64,000 nt of DNA, from contig KE546980.1 in assembly GCA_000442125.1 (NCBI GenBank), positions 1,364,001 through 1,428,000 of the forward strand. The letters are read 5' to 3'. Both the position numbers and the translations under genes were made by a program. Each line of letters opens with the position of its first letter. Position 1 is the first letter of the stretch. Source of the DNA: Opeltia flavorubescens (Eukaryota > Ascomycota > Lecanoromycetes > Teloschistales > Teloschistaceae). Shown piece by piece: positions 12,801 through 24,261 of the stretch. The notes under the pieces are model-generated. The model saw nothing but the letters and a program-made list of their open reading frames with translations, was not told where the DNA came from and did not search any database.

Positions 12801-13296
12801 GCTCATCTTAGGGCTTAGGGCACTTTGACATGGTGTGGGCATTCGTCATCCGAGTCGTCGCTCTGTCATGCAACTTAAGGCACCCGATGTCTAGAACAGC
12901 ATGGTTCTAGAGTCAACAAACATAGCATAATGCAATTGTAGCTGGTGCAAAGACGATACGACATCCGTCTGGGCCGACGACCAGGCTTTCTACGATGTCA
13001 GTACTCTATTCCGCTGCGAACAGGTCCTCACCCTTCAACAAAGAATCAATACGAGATCGAGATCAACATGAAAAACGAAATTAGAGACTCTCAAAGCCTT
13101 GTGGTCTTGTCTTAGTCGAAACTTTTGGCCTTTCCATTCACGGAAGGACAGAGACTTCTAGTGCTTCAGCCTCGCGCCACAAATTGAGAATCTCTTGACC
13201 TCGCGCAACCTTCTTCAGCATGCTACACATGGAGAAAAAAGCCGTGTGCAGCATTGATGTGTTCGTCGGCTAACAGATATTGCCTCGCTATTGACT
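6880..13296. other. Gene-poor 6.4 kb region
   Basis: Apart from the transposase relic at about 8.0-8.3 kb I find no supportable gene. The longest frames (9298-9765 + of 155 codons, 10839-11261 + of 140, 11299-11772 - of 157) have no domain, no signal peptide and no clear splice partners. Short A/T runs such as the A-run near 7341 occur. Confidence 0.45.
7995..8300 (-). mobile_element. Tc1/mariner-type transposase remnant
   Basis: Reading the minus strand around 8215-8150 gives SLDPNPIEKVW followed by RSMKGRI. This is the signature around the third catalytic acidic residue of Tc1/mariner DDE transposases (SPDLNPIENxW..LKxRI). The frame then breaks; further on, IIRDVENILKKRLVAVNSL resembles the C-terminal tail of the family. 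The first part of the enzyme is not recognisable with confidence, although the minus strand up to about 8740 may belong to it. No terminal inverted repeats or TA duplication were found. A dead DNA transposon is the best reading. Confidence 0.6.
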
Positions 13297-15828
13297 ATGG
13301 ACCCTTTATCAATTTCCGCCAGCGCTCTTACTGTGATTGCAGCTTTGGAAGCAACTTTTCGGCTGATAAGATCGTACTGCGATGCGCCAGCTCAACTCGA
13401 GGCTATCAACGATGAAATCTCTAATCTCACTGCCACTGTCACAGAGGTTGCGCGAGTCATTGAAGAGTCTCGCGGTACCGCTGGTCTACTCCATGACAGG
13501 GTATCGCACTTGGTTCTGTCATTAACAAGGATCCAAGACAAAGCGCGGGAATTGGAGGCATTGTTTCGCTCCTGTGTAAATCGGCCGTCATTGGTACCCG
13601 GTGAAAACAAATACTCTCGCAGGTCTTGGTTGAAAATCAAGTCAAAGGTTCAGAGACTTCAAGCGGAGCTCAGAAATGCCAGGCTTGATCTTTCAAATGC
13701 TCTAGCATTATTCACAGCGTATGTACAATCTCTTTTGGTGTGACAGCTATGTCCTGGACTTTTCAATAGGACGTATATTGTACAATATCTGATGAAACAT
13801 AGTTCCTCTGCACAACGTACAGAGTGGAGCATTCAGGACATTTCCATGACCACCAAGAAGACATTTGACAACCAGAACACTTTCGCCGAACGATTTGCTG
13901 AGAAGCATGACCAACAAAGGTCCAAGCAGGAACAGTTTTACGCCGATATGTTGACGCAATTAGGAAATTTGCAGTTGTCACTGAGAACGGAAAAGGGGCA
14001 TTATGGAGTAGGTGCCCCAAGGTATCCAACACCATCACTTGAGAGTGGTCTCGATGCTCCGAGGACTAGCGAATATGACAAGCCCACCTTACAAATCCAT
14101 CGAGCACCTACAAAGCCTGTACAGCCCCTCTCGCTGTGGGATTCTCAGTCTGTACTGTCGGACGATTGGGCCACCATTGGTATCCGTGCTGAATTGGGGA
14201 ACTTATCTGGATGTAGCCGGGATTGTGGTTGCTCATGTCATCTACGTCGACGTCTCAGCACGCCACGCATACTGGATGATTTCTTAGGTACTTTATTTAT
14301 CGCCTACACCGGATTTCCAATCTTGAACCAAAAGTGTGATTATGCTTCTTGCCGCAGACGCAAAAACTCGTCAACGAGTATGATTTATCAATTCCCTCGC
14401 TGGCTCATCATTTCATGGGTAATTGAGCTGAAGGCTAAAGTCACAACGATGTATGGACCTGAGGTATCCTTACGTTTCAATCGTGTAGTCGATGCAAGGG
14501 CCTTGATTTTCCATTACGCCTTCAAGGGAGACGTAGGCAAGATAAAAAACTTGTTCGAGCAAGGGAATGCTTCACCAAGCGACGCCAGATTTGACAGTGG
14601 ATGGACACCACTTCATGCAAGTAATACCAACAAGTTGGAGCATTTTCTAGTGAGTGGATTATGCTGACCGCAGTACATCATCAGTATGCCATCCAGTATC
14701 ATCAGGTTGATACCTGTAAGCTGCTCCTACAGGCTGGAGGAGATCCGTACCTAGAGAATGAGGCACCAATGTGGGTATCTACAGTTATTCGTATGTGGAA
14801 TCAACATCTAATCATTTCGATGCAGGACTGCTGCAGATCTTGCCTTGACCATTATCTTAGGACAAAGTGCAGCTTTAGACATCATAAATGGCCTCCGCGA
14901 ACTATTTCTTACTGCAGCATTATTGGAGCATTGGGATTTTTCCAATCTCCATAAAATAATTTTCAAAATCGGACCGGGTGATCTCCAGGAGGAGTTAACC
15001 AAATCTACTGCTGACTTAGATGCGCTCGATGCCAACGGGAGAACTCCTCTTTCGTGGGCTGCGCAGCGAGGAGATGTCGAGACAGTCAAATTACTCTTAG
15101 CATACGGCGCTGATCCGAACAATAGAAACATTCTCGATATGACACCAATGCACTACGCCGCTCAAGCCACGAACCCAATATGCCTGAGAGTGCTATTAGA
15201 CAATGGAGCCATGATTACCCGACAGGGCAGAGGCTGGAATGCCCTACACTATGTGAGCTGCTATCATGATGATCCAACCCTTGTCGAGCTTCTCTTGCAT
15301 CACGGTGCCAATATCAACGAGCGTACATACATGGGAAAGACAGCATTATCAGTGGCAGTCCTTCACAACCAGGTCAAAACTGCAGCTTGCCTCATCAGCC
15401 AAGGCGCAGATTTGGATATCCTCGACACGGAAGGTCAGTCGCCGCTCTCCATATCGATCAAGTTCGGCCACGTTGAGGCGACGAAACTGCTGTTACGATC
15501 TGGAGCAACGCATAACCTTCTGTCCGAAGGCGACGACACCCTTCTACACATTGTGGCCAAATTTCCTGATGTGAGAAGCATTCGGTACTTGATCGAAAAC
15601 GATGTGCTTGATGCAGATACCGATCTCAGGAACAGAGATGGTCGGACCGCTCGTGAGCTTCTTTCGTTGCACAACTCGGATCCTGAGATCGCCTTCGCGT
15701 TCCAGAGATTGCTAAGTAGGCTGTCCGAAAGGAGACATCGGCACCAAAGAGATCTCCCATGCTTCGACATAGTCGAGGATTCTGACGATGACTCAAGTAT
15801 TGATAACTTCGAAGACGCTGTCGAGTAG
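13297..15828 (+). CDS. NLR-like N-terminal domain + Cys module + ankyrin repeat protein
   Basis: Exons 13297-13718, 13770-14616, 14685-14770 and 14826-15828 give 785 residues. Residues 1-150 (MDPLSISASALTVIAALEAT, then heptad-like helices) match the fungal helical N-terminal domain of STAND/NLR proteins. A CSRDCGCSCH cluster followed by STPRILDDFLGTLFIAYTG and a CDYASC pair forms a conserved-looking Cys module. From residue 400 there are about eight ankyrin repeats (TPLSWAAQRGDVETVKLLLAYGADP and similar). No NACHT or NB-ARC region is present. The second intron is best read as GC-AG (donor GCAAGT at 14617, acceptor at 14684), which joins TPLH to YAIQYHQ in perfect ankyrin register. A GT alternative at 14621 gives TPLHAIHHQYAIQ. 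TTG at 13291 is not a start; ATG at 13297 is. Confidence 0.85.
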
Positions 15829-16911
15829 AAGGGAGCATTGATTGAAGCTCCCGGTGCAAGACCCTTGAAAATGGTAGTCAAACCTTGTATGACGAAACTT
15901 AATCACCATTACGTGCCACAAAAGTCCGAGGTTTTGTCAGCTTCGTAAAGTTCTCATACAGTCTGAAGGTCGATAATTTCGGATCCGAGGATGATAGAAG
16001 ATCTTCAATTCGCGTGTGCCGTACAAGCAAGGAAGAGAATCATCATTCAACGTCTGCATCCAATGGCTATCAAAACGAATCCTAGTCCGAAGCAATCCGA
16101 GGGAAGCTTGGCAGTCTAGCTCTGCTATCGATGGGAAAGAAATCGAATCATATGTATTTCAGCAGTGGTAATACTACAGAAAATGGGGATGCTCGGACTT
16201 GGCCAGAGGAGACGAGGAACTTGCGCCGTGCGTAGACCCAATTAGGGTTAGCGCCGAGACTAGGATAAGCTTTCATGTACAGTGTGACTGTAGGTCCCAC
16301 TAACAGGCTACTTCATGCGCGTGCGTGATTTACCTATTGTTAGACGGAACCCTACATCGCAATGGAGGTTCCATGTATTGTTTGACTTTGTGCAGCATTC
16401 AGGCCAGTATCACAATTTACACTCAATGAGCCTGTAATCTCCCAAGCGGGAATCCGTAACGTGGGCACGGTAGCAAGTTCAAATTACCAGGGAGAAGTAC
16501 CCACAACCAAGAGATTGATGGAGTCGATTGCGATTGTTTCTTGCCGGCAAGCGAACGTTTCCGTAGGATGCGATGCAGATTCAGTCTTAAGTTCTTCCCT
16601 GTTCCAGCTACTCCAGCGCTGGTTCTGGATCTAGAACAGAGCCAATCTGTGGAGTGATGATTCTGCGGGGTCTAGCCCCGGCTCCATGTACAGATACAGT
16701 TACAGGGAATAGCTTCTGTCAGATAATGACGCTGACAGCGGCAAGAAGTAGTAAGGACTTAAGCTATGGTCACCCCTGAGCGGAAAGTATATAAAGGGGG
16801 CGAAATGAACAGAGCACCCTCTCACTTCTGGAACACAGCAACTCTGAAAATCCATCCTCCACCCTAAACTAAATTTTATTTCACGCCCTGACTTTCACCT
16901 TCTTTTCCGCC
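15829..16911. other. Intergenic between ankyrin gene and small protein gene
   Basis: No gene seen. The last 140 bases hold a promoter, listed separately. A T-loop-like GCAAGTTCAAATTAC near 16473 has no matching acceptor or anticodon arms. Confidence 0.4.
16773..16800 (+). promoter_or_regulatory. TATA box flanked by stress-element-like motifs
   Basis: TATATAAAG occupies 16788-16796, about 120 bases before the ATG at 16912. CCCCT at 16773-16777 and AGGGG at 16796-16800 match the core of the fungal stress-response element in both orientations. A role in stress-induced expression is inference. Confidence 0.55.
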
Positions 16912-17307
16912 ATGTCGGCTGCCAAAGAGATCAAATTCAAATCGGAAGTCAGCGATGATTCAAACAATTTTTACGGTGTCATTGTCGTCTCGGATATCTG
17001 CTACGAAGACGATAGCCCGGTGAAAATCTCCAATTTCCTCGGTCTGACGTTCGTGGCACCCACGAGTGAGCAGCCTGGAGTGGATCAAGAGCCATGGTCA
17101 CCGGCGGAGGTCGACATTTCTACCGAGACGATGGACGATTCTACAATGAAGGTTACTGCGAAGATTAGCTGGGAAGGTGGGAGCCATGAAATTCGCGAGG
17201 GAGATAAACTTTGTCTCAAGGTCAATGGCGATTTGAAGGACAACCCGGTCTTGTATTCGGATTCGGTCAGACTGTGTGCCGATGGGGTACCTAGTGAGAG
17301 CACCTAG
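16912..17307 (+). CDS. Small acidic soluble protein, unknown function
   Basis: A single exon encodes 131 residues starting MSAAKEIKFKSEVSDDSNNF. There is no signal peptide or membrane segment. Alternating hydrophobic and polar residues (FYGVIVVSDICY, MKVTAKISWEGG, GDKLCLKVNG) suggest a beta-sandwich, perhaps Ig-like. The strong promoter immediately upstream, balanced codon use and a good A/T-rich leader support a real gene. I do not recognise the family. Confidence 0.7.
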   Translation: MSAAKEIKFKSEVSDDSNNFYGVIVVSDICYEDDSPVKISNFLGLTFVAPTSEQPGVDQEPWSPAEVDISTETMDDSTMKVTAKISWEGGSHEIREGDKLCLKVNGDLKDNPVLYSDSVRLCADGVPSEST

Positions 17308-20228
17308 GCCTTGCGGACACTGGTCGAGATATTTATGATGGTGGTCAGTCAAACATAGACCTGAGTAATGAGAGATTTTTTCGGAATTCGGTTCTCGGCA
17401 TCGTTCGTGTCGACAGATAGTTTAATTCTGATCACCATTACTCAAATCTATCACTGTCCCTTTGTTATTTCTATATTCTAATTTCGTAGTTATACTCTAC
17501 TGAGTTTCTTTAAGCATCAAGCCCGCCTATCAATGATTATATGTGCCTGCCACGATGCAGTGGCTGGGCCTACGCTGACAGCCTGAGACCCTCCGCTAAA
17601 GAATTGACGAGATTCGCGCCACAACAATGGTCGCGGACTCCGGGCCGAAATAGTGCAAAATACATATGCGGTCAGAGTATGCATACGTGTGTCTCATGCA
17701 GCGTCTTATTGAGCAGATACTTCGTTACACGAAGTTCACCTTGCAGATTGTTGGGAGTCCTCCAGATTCCATGACTCGACGCGGGGTTAGCCAATCGGCA
17801 TTCAATCTATATGTTAGCTATTGCTGTACTCTGCTGGCAGCTGGGCAAGTAAGGTTTATTGAGCCAAGTACAGTCATTTATATGCTAAGTAGGTAGTGGT
17901 TTTGCAATTTTGCTAGATTGAATCGTTTTAATCGGTACTATTCTTGAAGAATTCGTTAAACCGATTTTAAAACGTCTCTGCGAAGCATTGATCGAGAAAT
18001 GTGACCATTACTTTGTCTCGTGGCCGCAATTGGACACGGTGAAAGTATCGAGCATGAGAGATCAAGTGTGAACGAAAGACCACGACGAGAAACTGGTGGA
18101 ATAAACGAGTACCTTCAATCATTGGAAGAAAGTTTTATGTTTTCGCGATATTCCCACTTTCTCCTTCAGAATTTTAGCTTTATCACCTTATACAACCTTG
18201 ACATAAGTACCACATCGAATGTTATTCATCCAGAATGCCATCTTCCGCCGCCTATCAGCTTCAGACATCTGAATCCAATGTAGGAGATGTACTTGCCATC
18301 ATCGAAAGACACAAACCTATTCCTCGATTTAGCCTTGAAAGAAGTGTACACACGTCCGAGAGATAATACGTATAATCACTCCAGCTATGACTTCCTTTCA
18401 CCCATAGCGTTCCCACCACTAGCGCGACCAAAAAGCTAAAATAGGGAAGACGGCAAGTCATAGAAGGTGTGCGCTGCTTTCTGCCCTCGAAAAAATTGAC
18501 TGAGGGGCTGTATAGATATAGAAGCCCAGAAACTTGAGAGAGATCCATGCGGACTGATTGATCGACGGCGCAATAAGGGTGAGCCTCGACACTTGTCCCT
18601 CTTAAGAAGCGCCTCCCCATGGGGGACTTTTCTTCTGCGATGAACGTTCCACTCCGTGGCTTTAGACGTACATTTCTGCTGCCTAAAAGCTCAGTAAGAC
18701 ACACACACACACACACACACTATTAGCGAGGTATGCCTGGATCCAAGGGGGGACAAAAGCGTACTCTGTACTTATAGCAACGTGCATCGATGGCAAAGGA
18801 AGACTTTACACAAAGGCTTTTGTCAAATGAATGCGTGTGTGCATATGTGAATTCATTGCTAAGAAAAATCTATGGAGAAAAATCAAATCGCCTAGCACTT
18901 GGTGTGGTGTAGCTAATTACTTGATTTGGTTAGTGCTGCTGAGTCAGCAGGTCTTGGCATAATATGCGCCTGTGGTTCGCCCAAATAACATGAAAATAAA
19001 CTATTTACAAATGCATGAATTCAAGCTTCATAAGAACATTGACAGCTTTACACAAAGGCTTTACTACAGAAGGATGATCGGGCGCCAAGACTATTCAAAA
19101 GGGCGGTCCAGTAATCTGTGCACCAAAAAAAGACAGAAGGAATTGGAGATGAAATTTTGCATGTCGCTACCAAGCGTCGAACTTGAGCAGACTTCTTTCC
19201 CTCGAGAAGCTGCTCCAATCGCTTCGCCTTGACGGCTTCGATGTAGACCGTGCCTCGCTGGATGGACCCCAAATCTTTCTCACGTGATCACACCCCACCC
19301 GCATCCCCGATGCATATGCAGGGCGCCACAACTGATCGTGCATTGCACTCGGGCTCAGCTGTCCGTACAGGAAGCTTGGAGGAATTTTGGTTGAAAGGCA
19401 AATAGCGAAAGGGCGATAGTTTTCCTTCCGAGAAAGAGACTTCATCGCTCGGTGTCCCTACTTGAATAGTTTAAGCAAACATCGATGGATTCGTGAAGCA
19501 CAATTATCCTTAGCTTCTACCAACGGTGGTTAAATTCTACAATTGTGTTTGGGCGTTGAGCATAACATTTTACTTTTTAGAGTCCGAGGTTTTGCGGCGT
19601 ATGCGTTTGCTGATGCGAGAGGACTTGCAAAAATAGAATATCGTGGAAAGTGCTTGCACAAGGCTTACAGCACAGCAGCATACTGCTCCGTACATCAAAA
19701 TCCTTACGATGTCTGAATCGAATAGCATGGATTGGTGAGCACTACCAGTGGGATTGCGTGACAGTCAATCCAAATGTGAGGGGGAAAAATCTAATAGAAC
19801 ACCCTCTATCACACGAGAAAGCTGAGCGACGTTCCGGTGCCACACGACTTTGCAGTTGCTGTTCCTTGAAGTTGCAGTCTTTGTTGCTTTTGCTTGTACG
19901 CAGCAGCCGCAGAAAAATGCCGCTCAGATCTTTGTAGGTCGTTGATTTATTCATGGTATAGATCTCTTTTGTGATTTCTCATCTCAGCCCCTCACTTTAT
20001 ATACGTGTTGGTGCTCTCCTTTTTTTTCCCCTCTGGCAAAATTTTGCGTAGAGTTAGCTCGACAACTTGAAATATATTTGTTTATCGTTTTGGGGCGATT
20101 TGCTATATCAGCAATATCCGTCGTGCCAAAAATCACACCGTATCCTCCGGCGAAACTACCCCAGGATACCTTTTCTCGTAAGTGGGCAGGGTGTCATTAA
20201 CTTTCCCTCCCCCCTACCTTTTTTCTAG
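17308..20228. other. Gene-poor region before the split 7TM relic
   Basis: No supportable gene. It contains a dinucleotide microsatellite at 18699-18720. The frame at 18261-18716 on the minus strand exists largely because the microsatellite translates as repeated Cys-Val. Bases near 20150-20180 may hold a first exon of the 7TM relic. Confidence 0.4.
18699..18720. repeat. (AC)11 microsatellite
   Basis: Eleven uninterrupted AC units, then TATTAG. It is a simple sequence repeat in intergenic DNA and likely length-polymorphic between strains. Confidence 0.95.
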
Positions 20229-20678
20229 CAAGTAATCGCAGAATTGTTGATCTGGCATAAGGGTTTCCAATGGGCCGGCGTCGGGATGTCGCTCTGTTTC
20301 CTCATATTCCGCCTCTTCGTCAAAATTCGGTCTTTCCACAAGGTCTCCCCAGATGATTACCCCGTTGTCCTCTCATGGATTCTACTGCTCGTTTATGCCA
20401 TTCTTTGGCAAGTGAACGTGACGAGTCTGTATGAGAGGTATGCGGTTACATCCGGGCAAGAACATATCTCGGCCGGGTTTTTCGAAAGAGACGCCTCCTT
20501 CAGCCGCTATCTTGTGCCCATCACGATACTATTCTACGGCTGTCTCTGGTCCGTGAAATTTTCCTTCCTGGTCTTCTTCCAGAGATTAGGGTTGATTGTC
20601 AGGAGATAACGGATTTGGTGGTGGTGTGTCCTCTTCGCTACTGCCGCCGGGTTGATAGGGCTGTCCGAGTCACTATAA
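20229..20678 (+). pseudogene. N-terminal half of a rhodopsin/PTH11-like 7TM gene (broken)
   Basis: From an acceptor ending TTTTTTCTAG at 20228 the plus strand reads QVIAELLIWHKGFQWAG and continues RLFVKIRSFHKVSPDDYPVVLSW, the first two helices of the fungal rhodopsin-like (PTH11-type) family. The third and fourth helices follow (FYGCLWSVKFSFLVFFQRLG). A TAA at 20607-20609 interrupts the frame, after which RIWWWCVLFATAAGLIG continues the family pattern to a second stop at 20676. A pyrimidine-rich intron 20170-20228 with a GTAAGT donor probably precedes it. The rest of the protein is absent from this strand and appears inverted next door. Confidence 0.75.
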
Positions 20679-20739
20679 TGGAAGGAAAGCAAAAGGAAAA
20701 CTGATCATTGCCCGGGGGGTTCAAGAACAAACCAGTCGT

Positions 20740-21045
20740 AATCTCTATGCAGCTCCACAAGTAAAGCCAGCTCATGTCTACATTGCGTGTGTCTCGATCG
20801 ACAAGAACAACGCGAATAATCGCGACGATCATGATAACCACAGTCACCGAGAAGAGCGCCATGAGAAAAACTCTTTTACAGAGCGGTAGCTTGACCCTCC
20901 AGAGTAAAAGGATCCGGATCGAGAGGACTGGAAACACATTCAGTCCATGGCTTTGTCAAGGCGTCAAAACTTACTAAGGCAATCGGTAAACACATCGGCA
21001 GTCAAATTCCCAATGAAGCTTCGCCTAGTCCATCTCCAGGAGGAG
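20740..21045 (-). pseudogene. C-terminal half of a rhodopsin/PTH11-like 7TM gene (inverted)
   Basis: Minus-strand exons about 21045-20975 and 20927-20740, with a 47 bp GTAAGT...CCAG intron between them, read LTADVFTDCL then ILSIRILLLWRVKLPLCKR, and further VIMIVAIIRVVLVDRDTR and MSWLYLWSCIEITTG. These are helices 5 to 7 of the same family whose helices 1 to 4 lie on the plus strand just to the left. After IEITTG the similarity stops abruptly. Upstream on the minus strand PPGDGLGEASLG fits the loop before helix 5 but in another frame. The two halves therefore meet tail to tail near 20.68-20.74 kb. Confidence 0.75.
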
Positions 21046-22601
21046 ACCGTAGCACAGCATCCTGAATATACGTGAGCTTGAAAATACACGTATGATTGAG
21101 AAATTCACCATAAATATGCTCCATCGAACCCAACAAGCATCCATAATTAATATCCGCAATGGGCTGTAATAATCCCCTGCGTTGCATCGTTCCGCCAATT
21201 CTTCGTCCTTAACAGCAAGTAACGGAGGGAACAAATACCTGGAAGATCGATCTTACGCAAAGGCTTGCTCTGTTGGTTTCGGTCTCCACGCAATAGGGCA
21301 GACTCCTCCGACGGCATGGAGAGGAAAGTCTTTGGTGCCGGCAAATTGGAGGAGCGGGATGGTATGGCACCGCTCAGCAGCATTCACGTGGGCTATAATC
21401 TGTCGGTATCTGCTAGCAACTCCAAGATGGAAGAACACGAGAATCAAGTGTAAATTGGCACTCTCTTGGACTTGAAAACCGAGTATCTCGATTGACAGTA
21501 GTAATGATTGTTACTCGAGATTGTGTACGAGTAGTGATGGAATCCTTGGACAAATTTCTAATTCGAGTCGCACAGGTCACTGTGAAGGAGCAGTCAAGTG
21601 CGTTAGATCCAATATATAGATTGTAGTAAGATCTCTCCGCTCTCGACGCTGGTGGATGAAAAATTTTCGACTAAGTCCCTGAAGTGGTAGTTTGCCCGTA
21701 AGGAGATAAGATATTGTTTTCTGCAGGGGAAATTGCTCTGTGGCGTAGTTTGCACATCGTCGAGAATCATCAGCGACATAATCAGGGTCTTTCTAGTACA
21801 TTCGACCTGTCCATCTTGAAGTACAGCTTCCTAACCCCATTTTCGCCCTTGCCATTCTATAATAGCCCCCCATTCCCCTAAGACGCCTCACATCAAAGAA
21901 ACACCGACTGACAGAACTTCCCCTCCGCTTCAATATCAGAATAGCAGAGGATAGGGATATTTTGTTCTGGAGTTGAGGCGCCCGTTCTAATATAGCTGAA
22001 TTTGATAAGGGTATCTTAGCGAGACGAAGTAGAGTTTAAGAAAGAAGAAATGTGATGCGAATGAGTAGTAGGTAGTTGAAGATTTGATATCCGACGATCA
22101 TGCAAAGGGGATCCGAAAGCATTGAGATAGACAGATCAACTATCCTTTGTCTCAGGCTTTTCCGCAATGCGTTCCTTCCGCCTAATATCCAGGGGATTTT
22201 CCTAAGGAGCTTTCCCTGATGTACATCAAATAGGTGAAGTTATCGAGACGAGCTGACTTAATTCTATCAACCGAGAAATCCAACTATCGGTCGGCTATCA
22301 TACTATGCATGTGTCGCAGTATAATAGAGAGAAGCAGGTTTGAACCTAAATGCTGTTATCTATGCGAATATCAACGGGAGGGTCGGCGCGCATAGAAGCG
22401 ACGGTACCCGAGCTTTCCAAGTGCGATAGCTTGACACGCGCAGGACTTCAAAAGGTCTGATCCCAATCTAGCGATGAGTGGATACAGCGAGATTGACAGA
22501 GCCGTCACATATGCTACCGAAATCCGCGTTCTCGGCTTCTCACGACCGCGGAAAGATCACTGTCTTGTCTATCCCCCGTGTTCGACTAAATCGACCGAAA
22601 A
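21046..22601. other. Intergenic, no gene recognised
   Basis: Short conflicting frames only. The minus strand at 21147-21450 may be further debris from the inverted 7TM relic, but no motif supports it. Confidence 0.35.
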
Positions 22602-23379
22602 ATGTTGTGCAGATGCATCTGTACCATCATCGTTCTCCTACTCCTACATACTGCTAACACTGTGCCCAACCTTCTTCCCTCACTGTATCCCGATCCCAAT
22701 GCCATGGCGCGGTGCAACGCAGCCATCCGCGCAAAACCAGCTGGCGCTTTTTCTCTTCCTTGCCGACGACCTGGCCCTCCTCCCGTCGCAGGGTTCCCAG
22801 CCAACGCTCCCTTCGCACTATTCGACGCGGAAGGCTTGCCTCCTCCAGTAAGCTCAAGAAAACCGCTCCCAGCTCCATCCACATGTCCGAAAAGCAAAAT
22901 ACTGTTGAACCCCTCAATTGCTTACACAATTCTCCCTCCAGATCCTGGACTACCTCCTCCAGAAAGCCTATGACGGAAGCAGTGTCGGCGCCTGGTGGTG
23001 GTACCTAGCCTCAACCCGCTATAGCTCCGCGCCCCATGGCCGTCCAGATGGCAAACCCAGCACCGGCACAATAGCTCCTATATCGCCAGCCTTCTATTCT
23101 CCGTTCGCGGGCAGAAATCTCGACTATATGGTTCAGTGGCTAAAGGCCAAACCCGATGAAGTGGACCTGGACCCTAGGTTTTTCGGCGTACTGGATAAGC
23201 AGGCTACAAGAGCGGGGAAGGTGGCGATCTGTAGAACGAATGACCCGACGGAGGAGACGGAGGTGGCATGGTGTATATTGAAGAGGGTGGAGGAGATTGG
23301 ATTGCATCTTGTGGGGTTGGATACGGATGCCGATTGGGTTAATGATGTGAGGAATCAGAAGTATACGTTGGAGCTTTGA
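22602..23379 (+). CDS. Secreted protein of unknown function
   Basis: Exons 22602-22847 and 22942-23379 give 227 residues; the 94 bp intron is phase 0 and joins GLPPP to ILDYLLQKAYDG. MLCRCICTIIVLLLLHTANT is a signal peptide. The N-terminal third is Pro/Ala-rich. The rest is folded-looking: SVGAWWWYLASTRYSS, FAGRNLDYMVQWLKAKPDEVD, KVAICRTNDPTEETEVAWC. Coding-strand composition moves from C-rich at the 5' end to G-rich at the 3' end. I do not recognise the family; a fungal lineage-specific secreted protein is likely. Confidence 0.65.
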
Positions 23380-24261
23380 GAATGAAGAATCCGGGGAAAG
23401 GGTTTCCGCGCAGAGGGTATCTATATAAATTGCTGGGTTTTGGCTTGTGGCACATCAGGTGGGGAGAAATCGTATCAAAACAATCAGGTTATGGCATAGC
23501 ATAGAGCTGACTCCTGTTTCAGCACTCATCCCATCAGTATTCCATATCATCATTAACACTCCACCGTCGCTGTCCGGAACACCGATAGGCTGTAGGTTTC
23601 CCATCTTTCCCACGAAGCCATAAGACATGGCCTTAGACCCAATGCGTCTATACCTACCGCATCGATTTATATCCTCGTGAGTATCGTTTCAAGTTCGTCA
23701 TGGTGCTATTGGCTAGGTCAGTATCCTTGCAAAGGGCTTGCGTATAAAAGTCATCACCTGCTTAAATCTACGACATCAATATCGACACTAGTCAGATTCG
23801 ACCAAAGTTGGCAGCTGCAGTCGTCCTTTGCTATCGTTACTACCAGTTTTCTGGACGCCGCAATGTACGCGACCTATGAGAAAAAAGGGAATTGCATCGT
23901 CCCGGTTCTGACCGCTGAAACTTGCAAGGCGCAAAAGATGACAACAGTTGGTGTCATATGAATCCATTGGTGCTATAATAATGAACGGGCCTTTATCCAG
24001 GGTCTCCTACGTCACCTGAAGTAATAATTTGGAACGTGAGGTTTCGGATGAACGGCAATCATCTTCCCAGCCTCTCAGCAACTACGTGTAAGCTTTATAA
24101 TGAAGATTGCACGTATAAAGAGGAGATGACTTCAATATCACTTATCGAGGTTCTGCCCATCTATTCGCCCAGCCAGTTGACAAGATCTTCCAATCAGAAC
24201 ATTGAAGGAAATTGCAACCGAACGCTTCCACAAAAAGTTCTCATCCTCGGCAAAGGACAAA
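23380..24261. other. Intergenic between two secreted-protein genes
   Basis: Frames at 23677-23961 and 24036-24374 on the plus strand lack any recognisable feature. The flanking genes converge on this stretch. Confidence 0.4.

Noticed and set aside
18261-18716. 151-codon minus-strand frame starting with repeated Cys-Val
   Set aside because: Its start lies in the AC microsatellite and nothing else in it resembles a protein domain.
22325-22350. tRNA-like T-loop (GGTTCAAACC on the minus strand)
   Set aside because: Stem pairing is imperfect and no D-arm, anticodon arm or acceptor stem can be drawn around it.
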